Below, piece after piece: positions 11,459-24,242 of a DNA stretch of 64,000 nucleotides. Made by a program: the position numbers and the translations under genes. The stretch is from Plumapathes pennacea (Eukaryota; Cnidaria; Anthozoa; Antipatharia; Myriopathidae). Numbering within the stretch: the first letter of the stretch is position 1; the number at the start of each line of letters is the position of its first letter. Location: contig OZ038463.1 in NCBI GenBank assembly GCA_964036295.1, forward strand, positions 17,099,069-17,163,068, given 5' to 3'. The notes below the pieces were generated by a model. The model was not told the origin of the DNA, searched no databases, and saw nothing but the letters and a program-made list of their open reading frames with translations.

Positions 11459-12579
11459 TACAAGAATACATTTCAAAGAATGTCCCAAAGTCGTCAAAAG
11501 TTCATGATTATACCCGAGCTTACGTACTTCACAATGCTAATGCGTTCCGTGAACGTGCATGTAAACAACATGGAAACAATAAAAAGCCACAGATGGAAAT
11601 GGAAAGAGAAAATTAGGATCACTAAACCATCGCTGCGAGAAAGCTACACAGAACCAAGTACAATGGGTTTTCTCTGTCAAGGGATATAGAAAAAAATTCC
11701 GGTCCTTCAGTTGTTGATCCAAACAAAACGATCATCGCGGAAGCCATACTTTAAGAGCGATTTTGGCTTGCATTGTTTTTAAGCGTCGGAAGACTTGAAA
11801 ATAGCCGTACACAAATGCTTGATGTGTTACCAGCGGGACCCCCGTAAAGTACGAAGGGTTGTGTTTTGCAAATGCTCGATTATAGATACCGCTTCAACCA
11901 ATGTATCTGTGTTCTGAGCAATATTTGTGTGAAAGAACATCGAATAAGTAGTAGAAGACGTGTTGAAACTTGATAGAACATGAACTTTTCCCTGCGGGCA
12001 GAGCGTCTCCCTTTGTCGGAAACTCTGCGGCTTTGTGTAACGCGCGGCGTATACGAACAGTCGGCGTTTAACTTCGTTTTGCGTGCAGTAAAGGTTCTTA
12101 GTTTATTGTCTGAGGATATTGAATTACTAATAGGATTGAGGCAAATATCACGCGAGATTAAGATACAAGATCTGTCAATGAAATGTCACGAGCATAATAT
12201 CTAGAACGGGGAATCACGAATCATCAGCTACTTAGCTTTCACTCACGCCGCTTTAACAAAAGCAGGAAAGACCGGCAGGCGATTACATCGAGAATATTTG
12301 TCACTGAATACCTCGAAGTCTTCAAGGTTGATATCCAACTATCCGAGCCGTAATTGTTCGCTCCACAAGCCCGTGATGCACGCCTTTGTTGTCACGGTAT
12401 TCAAACGTCTGCAGCTTCCGATAGAGATTAATTTCGTATCGACCCAGAATTTTGCGTTAAAGCTTAATGCATAGCAGTCTTGAACATATTAGTGATCAGA
12501 CTTGTACATGTAGGATGCGTAACGTCTGAGATGGCTTTTTCATACGAAGTAATTTCATCATGGGAAGTGTCATGTTTTA

Positions 12580-12912
12580 GGCCCCGTCCACACTACGCCG
12601 GATAAATTTGAAAACGCAACTTTATTCTTACGGTTAGGAAAACGCTCTTCAAAGTGGATAAATTTGAAAACGCCGGCTTTGCGTTTTGGTGTGGACGAAA
12701 AACATTTTGAAAACGGAACTTTTCGAAAACCCTGACTCACGTGGTCACGTCAAGTGGTTTCAAAGATTGTCAGGGACGTTTGTAGAGCAATAACAATACA
12801 TTTGGGCCCGGAAACATTTTATACGTTTTCCAGTGTGGACGGAAAACATTTCTTGCGTTTTCAGAGTGAAAGTTGCGTTTTCAAATTTATCCGGCGTAGT
12901 GTGGACGGGGCC
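12580..12912. mobile_element. 333-bp MITE with PIF/Harbinger-like features, left arm
   Basis: The ends are perfect inverted repeats for over 40 bp, beginning GGCCCCGTCCACACTACGCC. The element is flanked by TTA on both sides (12577-12579 and 12913-12915). GG-rich termini with a 3-bp TTA/TAA target duplication fit PIF/Harbinger MITEs. Subterminal parts repeat GTGTGGACG and GAAAACG motifs. Its copy in the other arm (15056-15387) has the same flanks, so it inserted before the palindrome formed. Confidence 0.75.
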
Positions 12913-13431
12913 TTAATGTGCTACAGCTACTTGAACATGATGCACACGCTGGGAAGATGAGATAAGGCTATTACGCTGTCTTACAGCTACTTAAGATGTC
13001 GGGTATTCCCCAGTCAATCCCATTACAAAATGACAACACAGTTCCTCCACAAAACATGTCAGCTTGAAAATTCACTCAACAAGGTTGCCAGGTTGTATAG
13101 AAAGCGTCACACAAGTACTGTCACGTGCATCGGAAAGCAATGAAAACTGGGTTGTTGCAAACGAAGAATATTCCTACGGGGCCTTCGATAATTGTTTTCT
13201 CTCAATTATTATAATACACTTTTTCGTGAATATCTGATTGACCGAAATTAGAAGAAAAGAGGGCAAGAAAAATAAAGGGAGCTCTTGGATCCGTCATTTG
13301 CAAAAACTGACTGGGCTATAATATCTTTTGCATATAAACGCACGACAAAAGTTCCTCTCCCGGGACCCCGCGTGTCTCTATTCATTGTACTAATGACGTC
13401 ACAAGCGCACTGGCCACGGGCCTGTCTTGTT

Positions 13432-14541
13432 TATTATTGTCTTATTTTCCTCCGGCGCTCCGAGATTTGCAGCTGCAGTAAAGATCATTTTGACCCTCGT
13501 TTTTTCACTCCTTTGATATTCTTTCAGTTCCTCTTTTTAGAGACAGCGCTTAGAACTAATTTGTTTGCAAAAGTTAACCCCACGCCGCTTCGCACTTTTG
13601 ACCCCTCGCTGAGGCCGTATGCTAATTCAAAATAGTCAAACAAAGTATGGATAAAAAGAAAAAGTCTTCAGCAGTATTTCTGCACTGCAGCAAAATCATT
13701 TTTGATTTCTCGCCTCAGTGCTGGAGAAGAAGAGAAGAGATATATTTATATGTATATATATATATAAAAGAATAACAAAATGATCAACAAAAAACAATAG
13801 CACCAGAAGCCGCAGCAGGTTTAGCACTTTAAAACAATACCGCGGCATGTGACAGTTATTACAAACCAATTATCCACAAAGTAAACATCTTGCCTTTTTC
13901 AAATTCAGTCAACTTTACCACTGTCCTGCTATAACGTGATACCGGATAATTGTAGCCTAAGAAAAGCTGCACTACAGCGCATCTGTGTGACCGTTTACAT
14001 CCATAACGCACCTCTTTCAACTCACATTTATGAGTAAGGAGAGAGATAAGGATTCGTCGCCGAAGGGAAACATGTCAATTGCTACTCGACGTACGTGGAG
14101 AAGAAGGAAAGTGTAGGTATGCTGCCCTTTTATTATTTTCTCTTCGTTTCAGTATCTCACAAGCTAGACAAGCAAGTTCAGCTACCGCGACTCGCCGAAA
14201 TTTCAGTGCACTGTTGTATTAATATCACGGTCAGCATAAAAACGAAGACTGCGGACTGCAGACTCGGTATAAAACGCAGACTGGGCATAAAATGCAGACC
14301 GAGAATAAAAACTCGTAAAAAGCTCAAATAAGCGGATGTGCAAACTAGGTAAATAAAAATACAAATACTGATACAAGTGCTGAAGGTCCTTGCGAAATCC
14401 AGACCTTCTGGATTGCGTTTCCGACTTTTAACAGCCGTTCCACCGAAATTGATTTGGCAGTTTCCAGCTACAGGCCTCTTTTGATCACTACTGATCGAGA
14501 AGCGGTTGGTAAAAGGCGATTCAATCGATACTTGAAAACAA
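13432..14541. other. Spacer of the palindrome
   Basis: About 1.1 kb of unique sequence between the two arms. It holds a TA-rich patch (13740-13766) and short unremarkable frames. A small direct repeat (CTCGGTATAAAACGCAGACTG-like units) lies at 14264-14310. No gene recognised. Confidence 0.6.
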
Positions 14542-15055
14542 GACAGGCCCGTGGCCAGTGCGCTTGTGACGTCATTAGTACAATGAATAGAGACACGCGG
14601 GGTCCCGGGAGAGGAACTTTTGTCGTGCGTTTATATGCAAAAGATATTATAGCCCAGTCAGTTTTTGCAAATGACGGATCCAAGAGCTCCCTTTATTTTT
14701 CTTGCCCTCTTTTCTTCTAATTTCGGTCAATCAGATATTCACGAAAAAGTGTATTATAATAATTGAGAGAAAACAATTATCGAAGGCCCCGTAGGAATAT
14801 TCTTCGTTTGCAACAACCCAGTTTTCATTGCTTTCCGATGCACGTGACAGTACTTGTGTGACGCTTTCTATACAACCTGGCAACCTTGTTGAGTGAATTT
14901 TCAAGCTGACATGTTTTGTGGAGGAACTGTGTTGTCATTTTGTAATGGGATTGACTGGGGAATACCCGACATCTTAAGTAGCTGTAAGACAGCGTAATAG
15001 CCTTATCTCATCTTCCCAGCGTGTGCATCATGTTCAAGTAGCTGTAGCACATTAA

Positions 15056-15387
15056 GGCCCCGTCCACACTACGCCGGATAAATTTGAAAACGCAACTTTC
15101 ACTCTGAAAACGCAAGAAATGTTTTCCGTCCACACTGGAAAACGGATAAAATGTTTCCGGGCCCAAATGTATTGTTATTGCTCTACAAACGTCCCTGACA
15201 ATCTTTGAAACCACTTGACGTGCCACGTGAGTCAGGGTTTTCGAAAAGTTCCGTTTTCAAAATGTTTTTCGTCCACACCAAAACGCAAAGCCGGCGTTTT
15301 CAAATTTATCCACTTTGAAGAGCGTTTTCCTAACCGTAAGAATAAAGTTGCGTTTTCAAATTTATCCGGCGTAGTGTGGACGGGGCC
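15056..15387. mobile_element. 332-bp PIF/Harbinger-like MITE, right arm
   Basis: Same element as 12580-12912 in inverted orientation. It is flanked by TAA on both sides, the reverse complement of TTA, as expected for duplication together with its flanks. Confidence 0.75.
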
Positions 15388-15613
15388 TAAAACATGACAC
15401 TTCCCATGATGAAATTACTTCGTATGAAAAAGCCATCTCAGACGTTACGCATCCTACATGTACAAGTCTGATCACTAATATGCTCAAGACTGCTATGCAT
15501 TAAGCTTTAACGCAAAATTCTGGGTCAATACGAAATTAATCTCTATCGGAAGCTGCAGACGTTTGAATACCGTGACAACAAAGGCGTGCATCACGGGCTT
15601 GTGGAGCGAACAA

Positions 15614-15988
15614 TTACGGCTCGGATAGTTGGATATCAACCTTGAAGACTTCGAGGTATTCAGTGACAAATATTCTCGATGTAATCGCCTGCCGGTCTTT
15701 CCTGCTTTTGTTAAAGCGGCGTGAGTGAAAGCTAAGTAGCTGATGATTCGTGATTCCCCGTTCTATGATATTATGCTCGTGACATTTCATTGACAGATCT
15801 TGTATCTTAATCTCGCGTGATATTTGCCTCAATCCTATTAGTAATTCAATATCCTCAGACAATAAACAAAGAACCTTTACTGCGCGCAAAACGAAGTTAA
15901 ACGCCGACTGTTCGTATACGCCGCGCGTTACACAAAGCCGCAGAGTTTCCGACAAAGGGAGACGCTCTGCCCGCAGGGAAAAGTTCAA
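15614..15988 (-). CDS. Hypothetical 124-aa frame, right arm
   Basis: Starts MNFSLRAERLPLSETLRLCV and matches the 74-codon frame at 11980-12204 in the left arm. A single inserted base (ATATCATAGAAC against ATATCTAGAAC) removes the left arm's stop and extends the frame by 50 codons. No domain recognised. The length difference caused by one indel argues that selection does not maintain it. Confidence 0.15.
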   Translation of the reverse strand: MNFSLRAERLPLSETLRLCVTRGVYEQSAFNFVLRAVKVLCLLSEDIELLIGLRQISREIKIQDLSMKCHEHNIIERGITNHQLLSFHSRRFNKSRKDRQAITSRIFVTEYLEVFKVDIQLSEP

Positions 15989-17545
15989 GTTCTATCAAGT
16001 TTCGACACGTCTTCTACTACTTATTCGATGTTCTTTCACACAAATATTGCTCAGAACACAGATACATTGGTTGAAGCGGTATCTATAATCGAGCATTTGC
16101 AAAACACAACCCTTCGTACTTTACGGGGGTCCCGCTGGTAACACATCAAGCATTTGTGTACGGCTATTTTCAAGTCTTCCGACGCTTAAAAACAATGCAA
16201 GCCAAAATCGCTCTTAAAGTATGGCTTCCGTGCATCCAGAAAGCCAACCGATGATCGTTTTGTTTGGATCAACAACTGAAGGACCGGAATTTTTTTTTAT
16301 ATCCCTTGACAGAGAAAACACATTGTACTTGGTTCTGTGATTTTGATCTCTGAATACGTCTGATCTTGCAATGCCTGTGTTTTAACACATTTTAAAATAC
16401 AAACGTATCTTAGCACCTCGGTTACTTTTGGCAATCTTCTTTTTGAGCTTCTAGCTTTCTCGCAGCGATGGTTTAGTGATCCTAATTTTCTCTTTCCATT
16501 TCCATCTGTGGCTTTTTATTGTTTCCATGTTGTTTACATGCACGTTCACGGAACGCATTAGCATTGTGAAGTACGTAAGCTCGGGTATAATCATGAACTT
16601 TTGACGACTTTGGGACATTCTTTGAAATGTATTCTTGTATTAGTCGCCTGCTTTTCTACTCTTGTTCAAAATGCGTGAAAGGTAATTCAATGGTACGTGG
16701 CTTGGCTCACGACTTCGTCTTGGAGGACTTCGGTTTTCTTTCACATAAACATTTGTGGGTATACAATAAAACTGAGCGAAGCAAGATCTACCAACGGTCA
16801 CTTTTTCCTCAGCCATTTCCCAATTTTCAAATAATAACGCCATCTGTTCCACTGATTGTTTGACCTTCATGGCACCGAGCCAAAATGTCGCAACAATAAC
16901 ATAAATGCACGTAGAGTGAAATTTTGATTCCAAACAAAAGTCAGATTTTCTGACGCTTTACTTGTATCAGCAAGAATAATACAAAGTAAAAGAATACAAA
17001 GTACCTTCAAGTTCACCCTCATACTAAACAGTTCCATATAATCTGCTATCAAGCGCTTGTCAAGAATCGCCGTCTTTACACAGGTTCTCGTCTTTGTATC
17101 TCGAGCGCCTTCGTTCAGCTTGTTCCTTCAAGTTCTCCAGGTTCTGGATATCAGATTCTTCGTACATTTCTGTACAGTTGTGCATAGTTATGCAGTTCAT
17201 TGATAAGTTCATTGCATTTGCTTTCATGGCTTTCAATATGGCTTTTGAGGCTGAACGGACCGACCCAAGCCAAAACCGCTCAATGAAATTTAGTATGGGT
17301 CTACCGCAGCCGGCGTATGCGTTTGTAAGTAAGATGAGCGGTCCATAAAATAATCCACAGAGCCAACTAAGGCAAGCAAATTGCTGTCTTCAAAATGGCG
17401 AAACTGCTCGCCGCCAAGTCACTTGATCACAACGTCATCACAAATCACATGATAATATGAACCAATCACCGCATGCATCTGTCTAACCCAGAAAAATAAA
17501 AATAAAAAAAAAATCGTTCCAATTTAAAGCTTGTGTCGTCACAAG

Positions 17546-20472
17546 CAATAACAATCGGAAGATTTTGAACAGAAAGTAACAAACTGGAATTAATGTTGCG
17601 TACATCTGAGACTGATTGAAAGGAGGTCACCTGGGGAGTGGCACACGGAAAGTTAATTAGAAGGTCAAGCTGTCATGACAGTTTGCGTTTTATACTGACT
17701 GATTAATATTATCAGGTTGGCAAGCACCGCCACTCACGAGTTCGCAAAATATCGTTGTTTAGATTTCACAATCTTTCATGTAGTAATTTCAGTTGGTATT
17801 CTCCTTGCAATCTAGAAGAAAATGTTGACAATACTATCGAGCGAGTATAAACCGATCAAATTCTCGAAAACAAGTTCTCTGTTTACTCTAATACACAAAA
17901 TGGTTGCAATGTGTTATTTAGTTTCGTTGTGATCGTTTTGTAGGTTGGAAATGACGCAAGCCTACTCAAGCTCACCTTCGACGTGCTATCAGTCAATGTG
18001 TCCCTTACGTAGTTCCACAGCCTCGGCGAGGACAGCTTGTTCCTAAAACTCGCTGTGTGGATTTCTGACAGACTTTAGGCCTTATTAACCGTTTCACTTC
18101 CAAGTTCATAATGCATATTCCCCCAACCTTTTAAGAGGAACTTGTATGAATAGTGTACTGAGAATCGATAGTTTAATCAGCTATCATCTGAGCAAGGTAG
18201 CAAAAGGCCGCGATCGCAGATCCATTCAGGTTAGATTCACTTGGTCAGCGGTATTAAAAAAAATATTGGCTCTGCAATCGCAGATCCATTCAGGTAAATT
18301 GACTTGGCCGGTGGTATTCGAAAAATCTTGGCTCTGCGATCGCAGATCCATTCAGGGAACTTGACTCGGCAGTATTTGAAACGAAAACTGGCTCTGCGAT
18401 TGCAGACCTATGTACTGGTTAACTTTCATCAGCACTCTTGTTAATCTCGCAATAAGTTATAGTTAATTTCTAGAATAAAACAGCGCTTTTGGCAGAAATA
18501 AATGACATGGCCAGATTTCCTCGGCGAAGAAGAAAACTATGCAATGCGCATTGTTTAGGTATTCTGGTGGATTTCATTGAATATCATTATACGTTGTCGA
18601 ATTCAAGGTTATCTTTGCAAATTTCGGAGGTGTTCAATAAATATTGGCATAATTTTTGCAAGAAATTGGAGTCAAAATGATATTTTAGCCATTTTTGACA
18701 CTTTAGAATATCGAAAGTTATTCTGGAACGTGTTGGAGGTAATGAGTGATTACAATAGGTCAGTCTGAAAGTTTACATCGGCACGACTTCAGATCGGTCT
18801 CCATACAAATCCTTGTTTCCGTTTACATGAGAGTGTTCGAAAAATCATCTCAGACCGGTTTGACTCCTTCCGGGAGCTGAAACAGTCAAGAAAAATGAGT
18901 CAGACGGCTTGGACAGTTTTACTCATTTAATCGCTGCCGGAATGAGTCATGTTGATTTTCCAAACCCGTTTCATGCAAATAGAATCAAGAATTTGTACGG
19001 AGACTGAACTGAAATCGTACGGGCTTGAGTTCGCACCGGTCTCGTGCAATCACCCCCAAAGTAATCAATCCATACGTTGGCATTAGGAATTGTCAACTAT
19101 AAAAAAAAACGTTCCCTCATAAAATGGGGGGCGTACACACAATAGAGTGGAACGCCACTGCATCACAGATGGAAGGACGTCTTCCGTGAAACCATACGAA
19201 ATTTCTACCAAGTCGACATTCCATTTGCACCTCTATCTTTTGCCTGCCGACATAATCATTAAACTTTTTAATCCTGAATATCATAGACTTTCATAATTAC
19301 CGTACATAAGAGTTTAGTGTATTCTATATATACACTGAAATATCTGTATAGTTTCCAAATTCTATGAGTACTTTGCAAGAAACAAGAGGTTTACCTTATA
19401 ATTGACGAACAATTGTGGAAGCATGAAGAGAAATCCAAATGCGTAAACACCTGTTCAAAAATTAATAAATAGACAAACGATCAACTTGGGTAACCAACTT
19501 TGTCTGATTGACAAAGAAGTAAGTTCTTATGTACGTGTTTCAACCGCCACAAGGCTACACGTCCTCGGACCCAGGGGGGAGCTCGTGAGGCGAGAGGCAA
19601 AAAGCCGCCCACGATCTGCCCCTGGGTCTCCAAGGAATAAGGCCAAACAGTAAATCTGGTTAAATACAACTCAATGCTCACCATTGACCAGGCAACGAAT
19701 TATCCAGGAATACCAGCTGCAAAAATAAACCGAAAGGATGTGAGTTACAGGGCAAACCAGTTAAACTCTTAATGTTGTTACTGGGTGTAGAATCCCCTCC
19801 ACATAGACCACAGAAGAAACACAAAGGCCATAACATGCATGGCCAGAAATAGCGGACATTCTGAGCCTGCAACATTGTCAGCGGGCCCCGTTCCACCAAA
19901 AACAACTCTGGCGGCTAATGCGAAAGTCGATTATCTCCAGTTGCACAGCCTCTCGTCCCCGGTACTTTATGAAACTAAACCGAAAAGAAGTATTCAGAAT
20001 CCGGACATAGCGGACTCCCTACATAGTATTTCTCACTTGGCGCAGTTCATGAAACATTCGTCTGATAACAATTTCCTTAGTCGTACCGTATCAGTTTAAT
20101 TAGGCAGTGGTCGGAATCTGCCACGAGAAAAACACTGTGGCGGGAGAGATCAGTAGAAGATTTTAGAAGATCGATTACTGGTGGCAACAGCGACTTACGA
20201 GCTACATAACTGAGGCGTCTTGCTATAAAACAAAAGACAGATCTTCTTACAGAGTGTCGAGGTTTCCCCGGGAGAGAGCTTGGCCATGAAGTCCAAGATG
20301 CGACCTTTGAGAAGGTAAACTGCGTTGTTCTTAACAAGTCTCTTCTTCCCACTGCAATAATGTTAGGCTCTTTCACGCAAGTTTTTCTTTCAGTTGTCGG
20401 CACCAATTTATGTGCTTGAACATCGGTGTTCAAAGACAGATTTTGTCTCCAGATTTTTTGGTGATTTGTTAT
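17546..20472. other. Non-coding stretch with dispersed repeats
   Basis: Includes a partial MITE (18080-18200), the GCGATCGC array listed separately, and a GGACCCAGGGG...CCCCTGGGTC inverted pair at about 19566-19630. A segment at 18780-19070 is rich in CAGACCGGT/ACCGGTCT-like motifs. No gene recognised. Confidence 0.45.
18207..18410 (+). repeat. GCGATCGC-containing ~70-bp tandem repeat, three units
   Basis: Three head-to-tail units, each with TGCGATCGCAGATCCATTCA or a close variant followed by GACTTGGYCRGYGGTATT. Spacing is about 68-70 bp. Each unit centres on the 8-bp palindrome GCGATCGC. The same repeat occurs inverted at 6461-6600. Confidence 0.75.
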
Positions 20473-22512
20473 GAACTAGACTGGCCTTGCCAGTGAGTTC
20501 GCGGCGTGAGTTGGGTCGAGACCAGAATATAAAATGGAAAGTAGGGGACAAGAGCGGAACTCCCAAGAGAGACTTCTAGTTTCTCACCATAAAAATATCA
20601 CACAGTATAGAGAACTTGGCATTTGACACCTTCATTAAACTAAAAAATTATTATTACAACATTCATACACTTGCTTCTTAAAGGAGAGCGACCCTGAGTT
20701 TTGATAATGCGTTACACATATTTTTATGCACAATCGATTTTTGACAGTTTGACCTCGACTCTTATTTCTAATCAGAGGCCACGATTAATCCAGCCTTCGC
20801 TTCACTACTTATGTGTTTCCTTTTATTAACTCAATACGTTTTTTCTATCAGGTTTTCGAGTATTCGTGCCCTGTAACAAATATAAAATTGAAAGCGAGGA
20901 ATGTAACACGAGAGATGCTTACAATATTATTTCGGTTTTGTCCCAGTGTGTTCAATCCATTTGTGACTGCAAACTCAATCCTCAGAATTATTTCGGTGTA
21001 TTTTTCACTTCTGGTATTCAATGACCATTGCGAAACAAAGGCTACATGATCGAATGAAAGAAACACTTCAACAGGCAATGTACGATACGCAGAAGAATTT
21101 TATGAGGCAACAGATGTCGTGTACAGAGTATAAAGCATAAAGCGCCATTGTTTTACGGCTGAAGCTCACCGTAGCTTTGGTTTCTGTTTTCGCCCTGTTA
21201 TCTTCCCAAAAGTATTTCGTGTCTCCACAGAAAGTTTCGTCGGGGCTAAATATCGGCGACAGATATATTTGCAATCCCCCAGCGGTGCCAATCAAACATT
21301 TGTTTACGGCTATTCTCAAAGCTTCCGCAGTGAACGCGAGCCAAAATAAAAGCCCTAAAATCCAGTTTATCCGTGCTTATTCCACAGAGCCAAATGCCGT
21401 TGAGTTTGAATGGGATGCAGTTAACTTTTTCGCTCCACTACTTATGTGTTTTCTTTTATTAACTCAATACGTTTTTTCCATCAGGCTTTCGAGTATTCGT
21501 GCTCTGTAACAAATATAAAATTGAAAGCGAGGAATGTCACACGAGAGATGTTTACAATATCATTGCGGTTTTTTTTTTTTTTTTTTTTATTTAAACAATA
21601 TTTGGAACTTTACATTAACTCCAAGAGCTGCAGAATGCAGCTCATCTAGGGAGTTTACGTAAATTTAATACAAAAATAATTATTTTAAGGAGCTGAACAA
21701 AACAAGCAAACATAAAGACAAAATAGAAAGCTAATTTACATGCGATAATGTTAAGATAACAACTAATAATTGAACATGATTTAACACCCTGTTAGAGGAC
21801 GGGACAAATAGTTAAAGTAAGACATGAGGACTAGCAAAAACGCTCGCAAAAACGCTTGCGGTTTTGTTCACAGTGTGTTCAATCCATTTGTGACTGCAAA
21901 CTCAATCCTCAGAATTATGTCGGTGTATTTTTCATTTCTGGTATTCAATGACCATTGCGAAACAAAGGCTACATGATCGAATGAAAGATACACTTCAACA
22001 GGCAATGTACGATACGCAGAAGAATTTTATGAGGCAGCAGATGTCATGTACAGAGTAAAGCATAAAGCGTCATTGTTTTACGGCTAAAGCTCACCGTAGC
22101 TTTGGTTCCTGTTTTCGCCCTGTTATCTTCCCAAAAGTATTTCGTGTCGCCACAGAAAGTTTCGTCGGGACTAAATATTTATCGGCGACAGCGGTATCCA
22201 TCAAATATTTGTTTACGGCCATTCTCAAAGCTTCCGCGGTGAACGCGAGCCAAAATCGTTCCCGAAAATCCAGTTCATCCGTGCATATTCCACAGAGCCA
22301 AATGGTGTTGAGTTTGGATGGGATGCAGTTAACTTTTACACACAAGTAACGAGCAATTCACTGGCCACATCTCGAGTTGTTTAGCGAAGTCAATTACGTC
22401 ATCGCCCAGTACGTGATAATATGAACCAATCACCGTGTGCTGATTCTCAACCCACAAAAAGCAAAAAATAAAAAATAAAATAAAAATTTGCGTTTTTAAG
22501 CTCGCTTGGGCC
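20473..22512 (-). mobile_element. Helitron-like non-autonomous unit, copy 2 (internally duplicated)
   Basis: Inverted relative to copies 1 and 3. Its 3' terminus on the minus strand is at the left: AACTAGACTGGCCTTGCCAGT reads, on the minus strand, as the ACTGGC-AAG-GCCAGT hairpin followed by CTAG and T. The core block (CGACGAAACTTTCTG to CATTCGATCATG) is present twice, at about 20810-21420 and 21860-22330. The second copy is separated from the first by the LINE 3' fragment listed below. Confidence 0.5.
21574..21855 (-). mobile_element. 5'-truncated LINE 3' end with poly(A)
   Basis: On the minus strand this ends in a long A tract (plus-strand T run at 21571-21588) preceded by TTGTTTAAATAAA. 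It is flanked by direct copies of TTGCGGTTTT (21564-21573 and 21856-21865), a target duplication that closes the interrupted block of the host repeat. The remaining sequence is anonymous 3'UTR. Confidence 0.65.
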
Positions 22513-23754
22513 CCAGGCCCTCGCGAGCAATTATGAGTGGAATAGGTTTTGTTGAAGAGAACTTTTCTTGCCTATAAAGGGCATTTATAACAAAGATTGG
22601 TCACACCACAAGGTTCAAATAAAACTGACTGTGATCTTGAATCTCAACTTAATTCCTAATTCGCTGGTTCTTGACAGTTGACTTTGCAATGGCTTTCTCG
22701 CGCGCTGAAGCGTAAAAACATAATTTCATTGTTTTTCTTTGATTTATGCGGCCTGACGAGTGAATTCCACGTTAAATTTCACTCGAAAAACCGATATCGC
22801 ACTCATCGCTTCACGATTGCTGAAAAACTGTTGCGAGATCGTAGTTATTATTGGAAACAGGATGCCTCGAATGAAAAAGCTGAAATGTTTTAAACATGGC
22901 GACTGGTGACACGCACGGTCAGTTTTGTAAAACCTGGTGCTGTAGTTTAATTGCAAATTCTATACTGAAGTTAGAAGAAAGGATGAACAAGTCTTACAAT
23001 TTAGCGGTATTAAAACAGCTCCTGCTTTGTTGGACAGAGTTTCCTTGTCCGTTCTTGAACAACCGTATTTTTGCGCCACGATTAGCGACGTCTTTTTCAA
23101 AGCTCCATTAAATTCCCAAAACAAATCCTGAACTCACTTTGAAGGATGGTTTACTCACAAGGCTACACAGTTTGTTTTGAACAGCTTGGTCGATCGCCGG
23201 GGCCGATCAGAGGGAGCTAGAACCGATCGTGAGTAGCATCAAACCTTGCTTCACTAAGCGTGCGTATCGAGTGATTGTGCGGCTAAATTCACCAAAACAC
23301 ATCTTTATAATCCAAAAACGCAAGAGATACAAAGTGCCGAGGGTTACCAATAAGTTTTTTCAGAAGAATGACCTTTCTCGAAGTAAGAACCGATTGAGCA
23401 GCTTCAATATTTCAACAACTTCAAGGCAAAGTGGTCAGTTACTCTCATCCAGTATGCCGTTTTCAGCTTGTCTGTCATACTGTTGTCAGACGTGTCTTGC
23501 ATCTTTACATTGGAAAAACGCAAGAAGTACAAATGGACAGCTATTAATTTTTTGTTAATATTTTCTGTATTATTGTATTAAAAGAGAATCCGGTTGAACA
23601 GTTTGCTAATTAGTCTCTAGTTCAAAGGTACGATGATTTTTGTGTCCATCTCCATAGTAAAGTCTCTTGTTTAGTTTACACTGAAAGCCAAATAAATTGC
23701 AGCCCCTAATGCGCACGCGTGTCCGCTATTTCTGGCCACGTGGGCTATCCGTAC
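22513..23754. other. Non-coding stretch, no gene recognised
   Basis: Frames of 71-109 codons at 22678-22893, 22896-23111 and 23229-23558 have no recognisable domain. I looked here for the last exons of the CLPTM1L gene (its conserved C-terminal membrane segments) and did not find them. Confidence 0.4.
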
Positions 23755-24242
23755 CTCTTGTGTGTGTGACAGAGAAGAGTATAGACGGCACCAATGCTAA
23801 CAGCGGGTACAGGATGTAGGACAGATAGCGCACCGCCTGAAAAAAAAAATCAAAAAATCAAAACGACAAGACAGTAAGTTAGATTTGTAGTATTTTACAG
23901 CCGGCGCAACAGTATCTAAAAAGACTATTTAAACGTTCTATACATCAAAAACTAAGCAAAGCTACCTGAACAAAAGAAAAACAGACTTCTAAAAAAACGT
24001 TTTCGTTTCATTTCTCATCTCCTTCCTCGTTTATCTAGTTTGATACCCTTATCATTACCTCCTCCTTTACTCTTCCCCTTTTACAGGGCCAAATTGTTTA
24101 TTTAGTTTCCTCACATCTCTTTTCCTTCCGTTCGCCGTTTTCCTCTTTTTCTCATCCATTCAATTCTTGCACCACTTCCTCACTCCCTTCCTTCCTACTT
24201 ACAGTGTACGTCCTCGCTTTCTGCTTCATCTGTTTTAGTTAT

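Larger units (their letters stand above)
10601..13431 (+). repeat. Left arm of a 6.9-kb palindrome
   Basis: This 2.83-kb block reappears in inverted order at 14542-17496 with only scattered substitutions and small indels. The outer end begins TTTTTCTGGGTTAGACAGAT, the inner end is at ...CACGGGCCTGTCTTGT. The outer ~110 bp match the start block of the Helitron-like units (TGATTGGTTCATATTATCA), so the palindrome may be built from that family. The arm carries a MITE at 12580-12912 and several short frames that are preserved in the other arm. Confidence 0.85.
14542..17496 (-). repeat. Right arm of the 6.9-kb palindrome
   Basis: Inverted copy of 10601-13431. It is 124 bp longer, almost entirely because of an extra 112-bp segment at 16340-16451 that interrupts the equivalent of GGTTCTGTG|TAGCTTTC. 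This is an insertion here or a deletion in the left arm. Homology to the Helitron-like family continues a little past the arm end (about 17500-17545, TCGTTCCAATTTAAAGCTTG), matching 7640-7675 inverted. Confidence 0.85.
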
